64,000 nt of DNA from IMG/VR virus record IMGVR_UViG_3300047157_000152, positions 1-64,000 of that record, one strand, 5' to 3'. This stretch comes from a virus. Positions 25,501-32,865 of the stretch are shown piece by piece (within the stretch, counting starts at the first letter, position 1; each line of letters begins with the position of its first letter). The position numbers and the translations under genes are program-made. The notes under the pieces were generated by a model. That model was not told where the DNA came from, made no database searches, and worked only from the letters and a program-made list of their open reading frames with translations.

Positions 25501-25652
25501 GCGGAACTGCTGGTACAGTTATTAATACTGTAACTTCTTTTCAATATGGCATTACATTTAGTGGTACACAATTACAATCAATAATAAATACAACAACAGC
25601 AAGCTCAATAAGTGCACAATGTTTAGTGACATACGAACTTGCGTGTGTATAA
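22569..25652 (+). CDS. Tail fibre with many GNVGIGT repeats
   Basis: A 1027-residue fibre starting one base after the S74 gene. N-terminus MALLTNINGKFSV is shared. About ten GNVGIGTTSP-type turns punctuate the body, seven of them nearly identical in DNA to those of the 730-residue fibre. The module KGPSATPADGNQTLSI to NLLINPNGGNVGIS pairs with the one in that fibre. The C-terminal 110 residues (SYNNYSSVANTWSNAL and on) form a different tip. No S74 domain, so folding may rely on another chaperone. Confidence 0.82.
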   Translation: MALLTNINGKFSVSDAGAVRFNDAFTFPTVDGTANYVLKTNGSGQLAWAPDANTGTVTGSGTANTMPVWTSASALGNSIITQPSSANVRVSGSSVYFSVTDTSAAARNIDIGHWVAGQTNIESVGGILSIGTQSNHDIVFETNGSTKATILANGNVGIGTNSPSSKLQVSGDAYVTEEFGQGVAIANKVTTYGAEFRSSGASAQVFFGRSGNDIGSGAIGADSSYVFRVWKPTDFSQPFVIEQGGNVGIGTTSPDSKLDVKGPSATPADGNQTLSITNSTGGTQLNLGTAENSYGWIEAREGSTLRNLLINPNGGNVGISETSPDSTLTVGGNFTATTTKPTVSVSNMTSGGSLGIRGLSPILAFDKTAGGVPKILMDGGGLEFKNGTLDAQGDVHLKIDSSGNVIIGNSSVDNPNSLDKVLEIEHGGSVGVILNDSRDTPIGLENRGAVFHLTHNTNSRLVVDGASGKVGIGVTDPDAKLEIKGTGASTGLTFKTTDSSDNEIFYIKDGGVVGVRYYPFKIGVPSGTANVANTRFQIATTGGDFVVLNDGKTGIGTTSPGRGLTIDKSNANAALEIIKKNTTNQIVYLGTGSSGGTDDPLLRMFHNTTENIRLYTTGDSWINGGNVGIGTTHPDSKLEVITSGANSVLELDNSNTNYTVIQYNASGATKGFSGFNAGFMLFGGEAGTTLRLQSGGSYAATILENGNFGIGTTSPLSTLDLGINGGQKFYVYANGSIRSGMGIDLSGSSRELSIFHTSSNNIDGDISLGLRNETSGQYVERMRVQGNGNVGIGTTGPVNKLGIQVAANSNTKAINIYSLNTSPNSYTSIGSQYSISNTYVESEIRFGNETQSGGGSYLGFVAGGSNSGNTEKMRITSAGNVGIGETSPTGKLHVKDGSVNALFVTSTTCGNVGIKTTSPNASLVVKGNVSYSYNNYSSVANTWSNALNFSGYPAGLYQINICKQSNASAYIIAQIKWSGTAGTVINTVTSFQYGITFSGTQLQSIINTTTASSISAQCLVTYELACV
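23028..25232 (+). repeat. DNA-conserved fibre repeat, cluster 2
   Basis: Same 30-bp unit as cluster 1 at 23028, 23301, 24219, 24441, 24684, 24930 and 25203. The unit at 24441 and that at 16380 agree in their first 19 bases although they lie in different genes. Confidence 0.8.
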
Positions 25653-25682
25653 TTAATAAATAAATAAATTAAAACAATAAAA

Positions 25683-26042
25683 ATGGCAATTACTTACAAA
25701 TGGACAATTAACCAAATGAACGCTCATATCCAGGCTCAAGGTGAAGATAACGTAATCTTTACTGTTCATTGGACTTACTCAGGTTCTGAAGAATCTGGAG
25801 GAAAAACCTATTCAGCATCACAAATAGGTGCTCAAGGTTTTCAATACACATCAGGAGATCCTTTTGTGCCTTATGAAGATACTGAAGCTTTTGAAGCTGT
25901 AGTAATTGGTTGGCTTGAGGGAGCATTAGATGTACCTTCTATGTCAGCTAGTATTGAAGCTCAGATACAAGCAGAAATAACACCAGTAAATGAAGATTTA
26001 TACTTCACATGGCAAAACCCACCTGTACCACCGGTTGAATAG
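25683..26042 (+). CDS. Conserved small phage protein after fibre genes
   Basis: A 119-residue protein: MAITYKWTINQMNAH, NVIFTVHWTYSGSEE, FVPYEDTEAFEAVVIGWLEG, ending in a Pro-rich tail. This pattern recurs in marine phages, where it is annotated only as hypothetical. Position after fibres suggests a structural or assembly role. Preceded by an AT-rich leader with TAAATAAATAAATT. Confidence 0.65.
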   Translation: MAITYKWTINQMNAHIQAQGEDNVIFTVHWTYSGSEESGGKTYSASQIGAQGFQYTSGDPFVPYEDTEAFEAVVIGWLEGALDVPSMSASIEAQIQAEITPVNEDLYFTWQNPPVPPVE

Positions 26043-26083
26043 TGTAAGTTTTGTAAAAAACAAGTGATAGTATAACTAAACCT

Positions 26084-26104
26084 ATATTGCTAGCGAGGCA
26101 ATAT
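26084..26104 (+). terminator. Weak hairpin after the fibre block
   Basis: 7-bp stem ATATTGC/GCAATAT with a 7-base loop (TAGCGAG), in the only 100-base gap between the fibre block and the next genes. No T-run follows, so termination would be weak; it may instead be a processing site. Confidence 0.35.
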
Positions 26105-26143
26105 TAACCAAAAATAAAGTTTAACCCTTAAAACCAAAACACG

Positions 26144-26443
26144 ATGACTTATTTTTATTCGTTGAGCTCAAGTATGGGCCAACCACAAACACCGCAGATT
26201 ACCGAAGAAACTATTAAAATCTGGAAACATTTATCCAAAAAGAAACATTGGAGAATAGTACAGTTGCCTAATGGTTATTTTCAAACCGAACACCGTGACC
26301 TTGTAGAAAAAGACAAATGGTACGATGTAACAAGACGTGAAACTATGGAAGCCGCAGAAACTGCAATTGATGGTAGTGTTGATCACTATGCAAAGAAAGT
26401 AGATTTCTTAAAAGGACCTAAAGTAGTTAAGACGTTTAAATAA
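26144..26443 (+). CDS. 99-residue protein, unknown function
   Basis: Begins MTYFYSLSSSMGQPQTPQIT; the rest has KHWRIVQLPNGYFQTEHRD and WYDVTRRETMEAAETAID. Charged and compact. No family recognised. It precedes the chaperonin genes by 30 bases. Confidence 0.6.
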   Translation: MTYFYSLSSSMGQPQTPQITEETIKIWKHLSKKKHWRIVQLPNGYFQTEHRDLVEKDKWYDVTRRETMEAAETAIDGSVDHYAKKVDFLKGPKVVKTFK

Positions 26444-26475
26444 TATCAATCAATCAAATCAAATTAAATTAAATT

Positions 26476-28032
26476 ATGTCAAATGCAATTGTAAAGAATC
26501 TGAGCTTTGGTTCAGATGCTAAAGATAATGTGTTTGCTGGTATTACAAAACTTACACAAGCTGTTAGCTCCACGTTAGGGGCTAGCGGCAAATGTGTTAT
26601 TCTTGAAGATACTATAGGCAAGCCAATTATCACAAAAGATGGTGTAACAGTAGCAGAGTCTGTTATATTACGAGATCCAGTAGAAAACATGGGAGCAACT
26701 TTATTAAAAGAAGCTGCTAGAAAAACTGTTAAAGAAGCTGGTGATGGTACAACAACCGCTACAGTGTTAGCACACTCTATCTTAGAAGAGGCTTATAAAT
26801 TAGAAAACGAGCTTACATCAAGAGAAATTAAAAAAGGTATTTTATCTACAACTCAAAAAGTGATTGATCACTTACAGGCAAATTCTATACCTGTACAAGG
26901 AGATATGATAGATCAAGTAGCGACAATATCAACAAACAATGACCCAGAGCTTGGTAAAATTATAGCTGATGCATTTAGGTCTGTCGGTAAAAATGGTGTT
27001 GTTGTTTTAGAACCAACTGAATTATCAGATACTACTTTTGAATTAGTAGATGGTGTTCCATATAATAGAGGTTTAAAAAATATACATTTTGTAACAAACA
27101 AAGAGTCTAAAACTGCTGAACTAGATAAACCTTTGGTTTTATTAGTTGAATCAGAAATAGAAAATATAAGAAAAATACAAAATGTTTTAGAACATGTTAT
27201 TAAAAATAACAGGTCTTTGCTTATTATAGCTGACGTTAGCCAACAAGTGTTATCAGCTTTAGCTATGAATAAAGTTAAAGGCAATATAAAAGTAAATGTA
27301 ATAGACGCGCCTGTGTACGGTATAAGTAAGAAAGAAACATTAGATGATCTTTCAATATTAACAGGAGCTACAATTATAAACGAAGATTTAGGTGATGATA
27401 TTGATTTAATAGGCCCTGAGCATTTAGGTGAAATTAAAAAAAGTGTCACTGAGCAAAACGAAACAGTTTTACATTTAATAGAAACAACTGAAGAAGTTAA
27501 GTCTATGATTAAAAAAATGGAAGATGAATTAGTTGAGTGCACTGACCCTGTATTAACTGTTAAGTTAGAAAAAAGATTAGCTAGATTATCTGCTAAAGTA
27601 GCTATTGTAAAAGTAGGTGCTAACTCTGAAGTTGAGTTGCAAGAAAAACAAGCTAGAGTTGAAGATGCTATATGTGCAACTAAAGCTGCTATCAAACAAG
27701 GTATAGTTCCTGGTGGTGGTATTGCTTTATTAAATGCGGCTAATGATATAGAAACTAGTAGTAAGTCTGAAGAAGCACTGCTAGAAGCTATTAAGGCGCC
27801 TTTTAAGACCATCTTACATAATGCAGGTATAGAACAATACGAAATGCCAAGTGTATCAGGAGATGGAATAAACGTGGTTACAGGAAATATGGTAAATATG
27901 ATTGAGTTTGGGATTATAGATCCTTTACTCGTAACAAAAAGTGCATTAAACAATGCTGCTTCTGTTGCTACTACTATTTTGTCAACCGATTGTGTAATTA
28001 ATAATCTTAGAATTGATGAAGGCAATAGGTAG
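26476..28032 (+). CDS. groEL: Chaperonin GroEL
   Basis: A 518-residue phage Hsp60. Clear family motifs: ITKDGVTVA (52-60) and GDGTTTATVLA (89-99, with the ATP-hydrolysis aspartate at 90), EDAICATKAAIKQGIVPGGG and INVVTG. The apical domain is present. It lacks the GGM-repeat tail of E. coli GroEL and is about 30 residues shorter. The co-chaperonin gene overlaps its end. It probably forms its own folding chamber for phage proteins such as the capsid; whether it works with host GroES is unknown. Confidence 0.95.
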   Translation: MSNAIVKNLSFGSDAKDNVFAGITKLTQAVSSTLGASGKCVILEDTIGKPIITKDGVTVAESVILRDPVENMGATLLKEAARKTVKEAGDGTTTATVLAHSILEEAYKLENELTSREIKKGILSTTQKVIDHLQANSIPVQGDMIDQVATISTNNDPELGKIIADAFRSVGKNGVVVLEPTELSDTTFELVDGVPYNRGLKNIHFVTNKESKTAELDKPLVLLVESEIENIRKIQNVLEHVIKNNRSLLIIADVSQQVLSALAMNKVKGNIKVNVIDAPVYGISKKETLDDLSILTGATIINEDLGDDIDLIGPEHLGEIKKSVTEQNETVLHLIETTEEVKSMIKKMEDELVECTDPVLTVKLEKRLARLSAKVAIVKVGANSEVELQEKQARVEDAICATKAAIKQGIVPGGGIALLNAANDIETSSKSEEALLEAIKAPFKTILHNAGIEQYEMPSVSGDGINVVTGNMVNMIEFGIIDPLLVTKSALNNAASVATTILSTDCVINNLRIDEGNR

Positions 28033-28276
28033 AAACTTAGTGGTTAAAATAGCAAAAACTGGTATATCTAAAACTCAAGGTGGTTTACTATTAGGTGAAA
28101 AACAAAGAGAAGATATAAGATATGCTGAAGGAACCGTAGTAACAGCAGGAGCTGAAGCAGGTGGTTTAAAAACAGATGATGTAATTTATTTTGATAAAAA
28201 TAACTCTCATCAAATAGAAGTAAAAGAAGAAATTTATAACGTAGTTAAAATTGACAACGTTGTAATTGTTTTATGA
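28016..28276 (+). CDS. groES: Co-chaperonin GroES
   Basis: An 86-residue Cpn10. I start at ATG 28016 (MKAIGRNLVVKI); a TTG lies one codon before. Family pattern: N-terminal strand, a mobile-loop region (KTGISKTQGGLLLGEK) that would contact GroEL, GTVVTAG, DDVIYFDKNN and the closing NVVKIDNVVIVL. The start overlaps groEL by 17 bases, in the reverse of the usual groES-groEL order. The end overlaps the next gene by 4 bases (ATGA). Confidence 0.9.
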   Translation: MKAIGRNLVVKIAKTGISKTQGGLLLGEKQREDIRYAEGTVVTAGAEAGGLKTDDVIYFDKNNSHQIEVKEEIYNVVKIDNVVIVL

Positions 28277-28716
28277 GACTAGAACCCACAGATATAAGGG
28301 AATTAAATCTTTTAAAACATTACAGAATTATTAGAAAATGGGCTTGCAAGAATTATGATTTAAACGATGCAGACCTTGAATTACTTATATACTTCGATTG
28401 CATGGATCTTTTCACAAGAGAAGATTTTAAAATCGGTACATATTCTTATAGTTGGGACAACAGACGCTGGAACAGATTACTTAAAGAAGGTTGGATAACG
28501 GTATGGAGAACACATAACCGTACAACCCAAAAGTATAATATCTATAAAGTTTCCTTTAAGTGTAAACAACTAATAAGTCGAATGTACCGTATCATGCTTG
28601 GTACTGAGGATATACCTACAAGTGCACATCGAAACAAAATAATGAAGGGTAAAACCTATATGGATAAAGTTATGATTACATCCATTAATAATGTTAACAA
28701 AGATAAAAACCGATAA
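28273..28716 (+). CDS. Winged-helix-like conserved phage protein
   Basis: A 147-residue protein: MRLEPTDIRELNLLKHYRII, DADLELLIYFDCMDLFTRED, RWNRLLKEGWITVWR. The central part reads like a MarR-type winged helix (LLKEGWI helix and wing), so DNA binding or late-gene control is possible. C-terminus is basic. It is coupled to groES by ATGA. Confidence 0.55.
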   Translation: MRLEPTDIRELNLLKHYRIIRKWACKNYDLNDADLELLIYFDCMDLFTREDFKIGTYSYSWDNRRWNRLLKEGWITVWRTHNRTTQKYNIYKVSFKCKQLISRMYRIMLGTEDIPTSAHRNKIMKGKTYMDKVMITSINNVNKDKNR

Positions 28717-28718
28717 TC

Positions 28719-28823
28719 ATGGGAAAAAAAGAAAAAAAAGTAGAGGTAAAAGAATTATCTCATATTGACAAAAAAATTGCTAAGTTAAAAGAAGTTATTA
28801 AGAAATTAGAAGCTAAAAAATAA
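28719..28823 (+). CDS. 34-residue Lys-rich coiled coil
   Basis: MGKKEKKVEVKELSHIDKKI, then KLKEVIKKLEAKK: about half lysine and glutamate with an a/d heptad of I and L. Two bases after one gene and 4 before the next. Likely a small virion or assembly helix. Confidence 0.55.
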   Translation: MGKKEKKVEVKELSHIDKKIAKLKEVIKKLEAKK

Positions 28824-28827
28824 AGCT

Positions 28828-29679
28828 ATGATAAATCCTAATAAATTTGCTAATCAAAAAATACAAGAACTAGGTCAAAACCTTTTTCAAGGTGAAGAGT
28901 TTGCTCAGCAAATAGCTAACAAACAATTAGACCAGCCAGTTCCACCTCCAGGTCCTTATGGTGATATAAACCCTATCATGAATAAGGAAAGTAGAGAGGC
29001 TAGAAGACAAGAGAGAAAAAACATAAGAATGGCTAACAAAGCTTTACGTAGTTCTAGACGAGAAAGAGCTAAAGGTGTAAAAGAACAAGGTCAAGAAAAT
29101 TATAGCTATGATGGTTATGAAAAAGGTAGATATAATAAAAAAGGTGATGATATAGAGTACGGTAAAACACCTAGATATTCTAAGAAAAACCCACCAAGCG
29201 CTACTTTATCAGGTGCTATTGCTGGGTTCTCTAATAGTGCTTTAAATCAAGATGATCCAAAAGTTAAAAAATCAGAAGCCCAAAAACTACCTTCAAAAAA
29301 AGGGAAAGACGTAAAATTAAGACCTGGTGTAAAGCCAAAAGAAGTTTATTCTGAAATGGTTGGATCAATAGGTAGTCCTCCTAGATTAAAAACTCCATTA
29401 AATCAAGGTAAAAAATCTAAGTACAGAATGGTAAACGTTCAAGATTTAGAAGACATGGGAGCTGTAAAATCTGATAAAAAAGGCAAATATGTTGTTAATT
29501 CTGATGAAATGAAAACTGGAACATCTAGAGATACATTAAGACTACCAAGAGGCGCTAAGCATTACACAGGTAGAGATTATAAAGTTGGAGAATTAATTGA
29601 TGAAAGTGATTTTGAAGACTTTGCAGAACCTCACCATAACTTTAAACGAAATTTACAACAATACCAACAGTATAAATAA
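28828..29679 (+). CDS. Basic, mostly disordered virion-associated protein
   Basis: A 283-residue protein rich in Lys, Arg, Gln and Ser (ESREARRQERKNIRMANKAL). It contains KTPLNQGKK, one of several (S/T)P-x-NQG motifs in small proteins here, and KEVYSEMVGSIGS, which is nearly identical in protein and DNA to a segment of the 2176-residue ejection protein. The C-terminus (GAKHYTGRDYKVGELIDESD) is acidic. Probably packaged or scaffold-linked; function unknown. Confidence 0.6.
   Translation: MINPNKFANQKIQELGQNLFQGEEFAQQIANKQLDQPVPPPGPYGDINPIMNKESREARRQERKNIRMANKALRSSRRERAKGVKEQGQENYSYDGYEKGRYNKKGDDIEYGKTPRYSKKNPPSATLSGAIAGFSNSALNQDDPKVKKSEAQKLPSKKGKDVKLRPGVKPKEVYSEMVGSIGSPPRLKTPLNQGKKSKYRMVNVQDLEDMGAVKSDKKGKYVVNSDEMKTGTSRDTLRLPRGAKHYTGRDYKVGELIDESDFEDFAEPHHNFKRNLQQYQQYK
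29341..29376 (+). repeat. 36-bp direct repeat, copy 1 (in 283-residue gene)
   Basis: Matches 55032-55067 in 34 of 36 bases, in the same reading frame. Encodes EVYxEMVGSxGS. Confidence 0.8.
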
Positions 29680-29690
29680 AAAATAATATT

Positions 29691-29921
29691 ATGGCAAAAA
29701 ACCCAGGACAGGTTGGTGCTAACGCAACGTGGGACGGACCTCACCAACCAACTAATTTAAAAGAAGGAAATCCAAAATATGGTATGGATCCAATGCAAGT
29801 GTTAAAAGATCCACTACCTTATAAAGCAGGACCAATATCTTCAATAGCTAAATCTAGGCTTGGAGGTGGTTGGCCTGACAGTATGGTTGCTGACAGATCT
29901 ATAAATCCAACAGCAAAGTAA
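29691..29921 (+). CDS. 76-residue Gly/Pro-rich protein
   Basis: MAKNPGQVGANATWDGPHQP and on, with PYKAGPISSIAKSRLGGG. Little secondary structure expected. Small proteins of this kind near lysis genes are often capsid or packaging accessories. No family recognised. Confidence 0.55.
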   Translation: MAKNPGQVGANATWDGPHQPTNLKEGNPKYGMDPMQVLKDPLPYKAGPISSIAKSRLGGGWPDSMVADRSINPTAK

Positions 29922-29933
29922 AAATTCACTAAA

Positions 29934-30398
29934 ATGAGTGATAGAATAAGTGAACACATCTCGCTTAAAGAAGGGATTAAATCTCACACAGCTACTAGGT
30001 TAAATATTGACAATATACCTAGAGAACTAGATTTAATTAACATGAAAACTATTGCGGAAAAAGTGTTTGAACCTCTACGTAAATGGGTGGGTGGTCCAAT
30101 AGCTATTAATAGTTTCTATCGCTCGCCCAAATTAAATTCTGCTATTGGCGGAAGCACAACCTCACAGCATTGTATCGGTTGCGCACTTGACATAGACGAT
30201 AACTACGGTTATAAGACAAATGCAGAGATGTATGATTATATTAAGAATAACTTAGATTATGATCAGATTATTTGGGAGTTTGGAACAGAAGATAATCCAG
30301 ACTGGGTACATGTAAGCTATGTTTCAGAAGATATTAACAGAAGAAGATGTTTACAAGCATATAAAGAAAACGGTAAAACTAAATATAAAATAATATGA
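29934..30398 (+). CDS. Endolysin, M15 zinc peptidase
   Basis: A 154-residue peptidoglycan-cutting enzyme of peptidase family M15 (VanY/D-Ala-D-Ala carboxypeptidase fold). Zinc ligands are visible: His79 and Asp86 in SQHCIGCALDID and His126 in DWVHVSY. SFYRSPKLN (60-68) and WEFG complete the signature. No signal peptide, so it needs the holin at 33160 to reach the cell wall. It overlaps the next gene by 4 bases. Confidence 0.9.
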   Translation: MSDRISEHISLKEGIKSHTATRLNIDNIPRELDLINMKTIAEKVFEPLRKWVGGPIAINSFYRSPKLNSAIGGSTTSQHCIGCALDIDDNYGYKTNAEMYDYIKNNLDYDQIIWEFGTEDNPDWVHVSYVSEDINRRRCLQAYKENGKTKYKII

Positions 30399-30523
30399 AC
30401 TCACCTTTTTTTAAAAAAATGATGAAAAACCCATGCTGGAAAGGGTATGAGGCTTATGGTATGAAAACTAAAAACGGTAGAAAAGTACCTAACTGTGTTC
30501 CTAAAAAGAAAAAGAAAAAGTAA
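30395..30523 (+). CDS. 42-residue basic CWKGY-type peptide
   Basis: MNSPFFKKMMKNPCWKGYEA, then GMKTKNGRKVPNCVPKKKKK plus one K. The pattern CWKGYEAYGMKxKNGRxVPNCVP is familiar from small phage proteins. Two cysteines and a poly-Lys tail. Overlaps both neighbours (ATGA and TAATG). Confidence 0.7.
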   Translation: MNSPFFKKMMKNPCWKGYEAYGMKTKNGRKVPNCVPKKKKKK

Positions 30524-30798
30524 TGGCTTTTAATTTACCAAACGGACCTTTAAATATGCGTAAAACTACGCAAGGTAAAGGTAGAACTTTTAGAAAATCA
30601 GAGGAAGGTGCTGGTATGACTGAGACAGGTGTTAAACAATATAGAAGAGAAAACCCTGGAAGTAAATTAAAAACTGCAGTTACTGGTAAAGTTAAACCGG
30701 GAAGTAAAGCTGCTAAAAGAAGAAAATCATTCTGCGCTAGATCAAAAGGCTGGACCGGTGAAAGAGGTAAAGCTGCTAGAAGAAGGTGGAAATGTTAA
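30523..30798 (+). CDS. Basic NPGSKLKTAVT-type phage protein (DUF6321-like)
   Basis: A 91-residue, very basic protein with MTETGVKQYRRENPGSKLKT, AVTGKVKPGSKAAKRRKSFC and ARSKGWTGERGKAARRR. I associate this with a conserved family of unknown function (DUF6321-like) found in many phages. Positive charge suggests DNA contact, perhaps inside the head. Confidence 0.7.
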   Translation: MAFNLPNGPLNMRKTTQGKGRTFRKSEEGAGMTETGVKQYRRENPGSKLKTAVTGKVKPGSKAAKRRKSFCARSKGWTGERGKAARRRWKC

Positions 30799-30818
30799 AT
30801 AAAAAAAAATAAAAAAAA

Positions 30819-31337
30819 ATGATTAGAAATTATTACACTGACTCTTATAAGTCTGGATTAGTCGTAACACCAAGTGATACGCTATTGCTAGATGGCAGAA
30901 CGAAATCAACAACACCACAAGGTTCGTGGAAACAATATAACCTGTATATTGGTAATTCACCATCAATACTACCAGTTACAACAACTAGTGATAACACTGT
31001 TGTTTCAAACTCAGCTAACGTAGGTTTAGCTTCACCTAATGCAGAAATAAAAGCTGGCATGAGAGTAACAGGTGGTACGTTACCCGCGGCTGGTGTTTTA
31101 ATAGCATCTGTAACAAACGCAAGTAATTATGTTTTAGCAACAGCTTCAAGTATAGCTGCTGATTCAACACTTACATATAGTTACGATACAGAAGCATCTA
31201 TAAAAGTTCACACTGTTAATGATGAAGCAATAACATTTGTAAAACCTGCAGAAGGTTTTGTATTGCCAGTTAGTGTAGTTATGGTTTATGCTACAGGTAC
31301 AGGTGGTGGTATTTCAGATCTAATAGCTTTAAGTTAA
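30819..31337 (+). CDS. Virion structural protein, beta-rich
   Basis: A 172-residue Ala/Ser/Thr/Val-rich protein (MIRNYYTDSYKSGLVVTPSD; GMRVTGGTLPAAGVLIASVT) with no Cys or Trp clusters, as for decoration proteins. A 'AGMxVxGxxxPAGxxIxSV' segment resembles insertions in other structural genes here (44128 and 45971 genes: VLVGMTVLSATG, IKKGMSIIGPS). Possibly a head decoration protein. Confidence 0.6.
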   Translation: MIRNYYTDSYKSGLVVTPSDTLLLDGRTKSTTPQGSWKQYNLYIGNSPSILPVTTTSDNTVVSNSANVGLASPNAEIKAGMRVTGGTLPAAGVLIASVTNASNYVLATASSIAADSTLTYSYDTEASIKVHTVNDEAITFVKPAEGFVLPVSVVMVYATGTGGGISDLIALS

Positions 31338-31358
31338 ACAAATATAAAAAAAAATATT

Positions 31359-31859
31359 ATGCCAAACATTAGTAAAAAAACAGCTTACGACGTAAAAGAA
31401 GCAAGCAATCAGTCACTTTCTAAAAGTGCAAGAAAACATTATGCAGAAAATGCACAAGCTGCATCAAAAGATGACAGCCCTATGAGTAAATATGGTTCTC
31501 ATAGCCCCATGAACATGGGAGGATCATGGATGTCAAAACACTGTGGTCAATCAAGATTTGGAAGTCCTCTTAACCAAGGTGTCAAAGAAGAAGAAGCTGT
31601 TATGAAAAGCAGACAAGCAAATTACGATGCTTTTGCTAAGAAAGGAAATGAGTTTAATAACAAAATTAAGAAATATCAAGCAGATGGTAATACTTTCACT
31701 GAAGAACAAGCTACACAGGTTAACAGCAAATTACAAAAATTTAATAAAGACATTAATTTAAGAGCTGAAAGATTTAATAAATCAAGAGATTCTATTAACA
31801 AGGTTAGAACAAAAAGAGCAAATATGTCAAACAGGGCTTTTAATGACTTAATTAGTTAA
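31359..31859 (+). CDS. Small protein with SPMN/SPLNQG motifs
   Basis: A 166-residue protein. N-terminal part is low complexity with GSHSPMNMGG and FGSPLNQGVKEEE; the C-terminal half is a charged helix (YDAFAKKGNEFNNKIKKYQA, LNRKF-like stretches). The short SPxN motif is shared with neighbouring proteins. Likely a minor virion or assembly protein. Confidence 0.55.
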   Translation: MPNISKKTAYDVKEASNQSLSKSARKHYAENAQAASKDDSPMSKYGSHSPMNMGGSWMSKHCGQSRFGSPLNQGVKEEEAVMKSRQANYDAFAKKGNEFNNKIKKYQADGNTFTEEQATQVNSKLQKFNKDINLRAERFNKSRDSINKVRTKRANMSNRAFNDLIS

Positions 31860-31863
31860 TAAA

Positions 31864-32373
31864 ATGGGAAAATATAAACATAAAGGTATCGGGAGAAACA
31901 TTTCTATTTCAGGTGGTAGGGAAAGAGCAGATTTATTTAAAGACATGTCTGGTGGATATAATGCTATGGGTGATTCTAATGATCCAAGCCCACTTTATAA
32001 TTATGGTGGTAATTCTGTAGCAAAAAGATATTCTAAAGGTCCATTAGAATTAACAGCTGAGGGTAAGAAAAAAATATTAGCTAGTAGTGCAAACCCTGAG
32101 TTTAAATCAGCTATAGCTAAACAACCTGTAGAAATGAAAGGATCACATTCACCTATGTACAAATCAAGCTGTACGAGTGGGGGAAGTTCTAGATCACCTT
32201 ACAAAGCAATAGGAGATCCTAATAAGAAAATGGACAGATTATCTGCTAAACATAAAGCACTTTATGACCGTTTTGAAATGGGTCAAACCAGCGAGGCTGA
32301 AGAACAAAAAATGTACAGACTAGAAGATCGCATGGATAAAGTAGGTAAAAAAATAAAAAAGAAGAAAAAATAA
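31864..32373 (+). CDS. Small protein with GSHSPM motif and basic tail
   Basis: A 169-residue protein. Contains KGSHSPMYKSSCTSGG, linking it to the previous gene (GSHSPMNMGG), and a C-terminal charged helix ending in a run of lysines (KVGKKIKKKKK). Four bases from the upstream stop. Same unknown class of proteins. Confidence 0.55.
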   Translation: MGKYKHKGIGRNISISGGRERADLFKDMSGGYNAMGDSNDPSPLYNYGGNSVAKRYSKGPLELTAEGKKKILASSANPEFKSAIAKQPVEMKGSHSPMYKSSCTSGGSSRSPYKAIGDPNKKMDRLSAKHKALYDRFEMGQTSEAEEQKMYRLEDRMDKVGKKIKKKKK

Positions 32374-32419
32374 ATAACAACAAACAACAATCAATTAACA
32401 AAAAACAAAAACAATTATT

Positions 32420-32713
32420 ATGGCAAAATTTATTTCATTAAGTTCATCTGCTGCTGGTTTAGACAGTGGTGAACACTTAGTAAACGTAGATGATATTATC
32501 TATGTAGATCAAACTCAAGCAGTAACAACTTTAATTTATTTAAATTCAGGAGCTGGTGGAGCGGATTTAATCACACTTACGCACACTTCAACTGGAACTG
32601 TTCCTTCAGTAAGAGACAAAATTAATTATGCATTAACTGCTAACCCAGGTGGTGTAAAAGCTAAAGTACAACTTCCTTCTGGAATTAGTATTTCAGGAAT
32701 TGCAATTGCATAA
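32420..32713 (+). CDS. 97-residue structural-type protein
   Basis: MAKFISLSSSAAGLDSGEHL, VNVDDIIYVDQTQAVTTLIY, then LITLTHTSTGTVPSVRDKIN: a small beta-barrel-like protein, neutral. Related forms are common near phage head genes. Its stop overlaps the next start (TAATG). Confidence 0.55.
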   Translation: MAKFISLSSSAAGLDSGEHLVNVDDIIYVDQTQAVTTLIYLNSGAGGADLITLTHTSTGTVPSVRDKINYALTANPGGVKAKVQLPSGISISGIAIA

Positions 32714-32865
32714 TGAAATCTAGAGGCTTAGGTGATAGAATAGAAGATTTCACTAAGGCAACTGGTATTAAAAAAGTTGTTGATTCAGTGTCACAGGGTT
32801 TAAACATACCCTGTGGCTGTCAACAGCGTAAAAAACAACTTAATAAAATGTTTCCTGGAAAATAA
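32713..32865 (+). CDS. 50-residue CGC-motif protein
   Basis: MKSRGLGDRIEDFTKATGIK, KVVDSVSQGLN, IPCGCQQRKKQLNKMFPGK. The combination 'GxGDxIexxTkaTGIkkxV' plus 'CGCxxRqxxLNxxFP' is a recurrent small phage protein. Two cysteines may bind metal with partners. Overlaps neighbours at both ends (TAATG). Confidence 0.7.
   Translation: MKSRGLGDRIEDFTKATGIKKVVDSVSQGLNIPCGCQQRKKQLNKMFPGK

Noticed and set aside
26913-28025. 370-residue minus-strand ORF
   Set aside because: Shadow of groEL. The product has no recognisable domain and is rich in Ser, Ile and Leu, as expected from antisense of AT-rich coding DNA.
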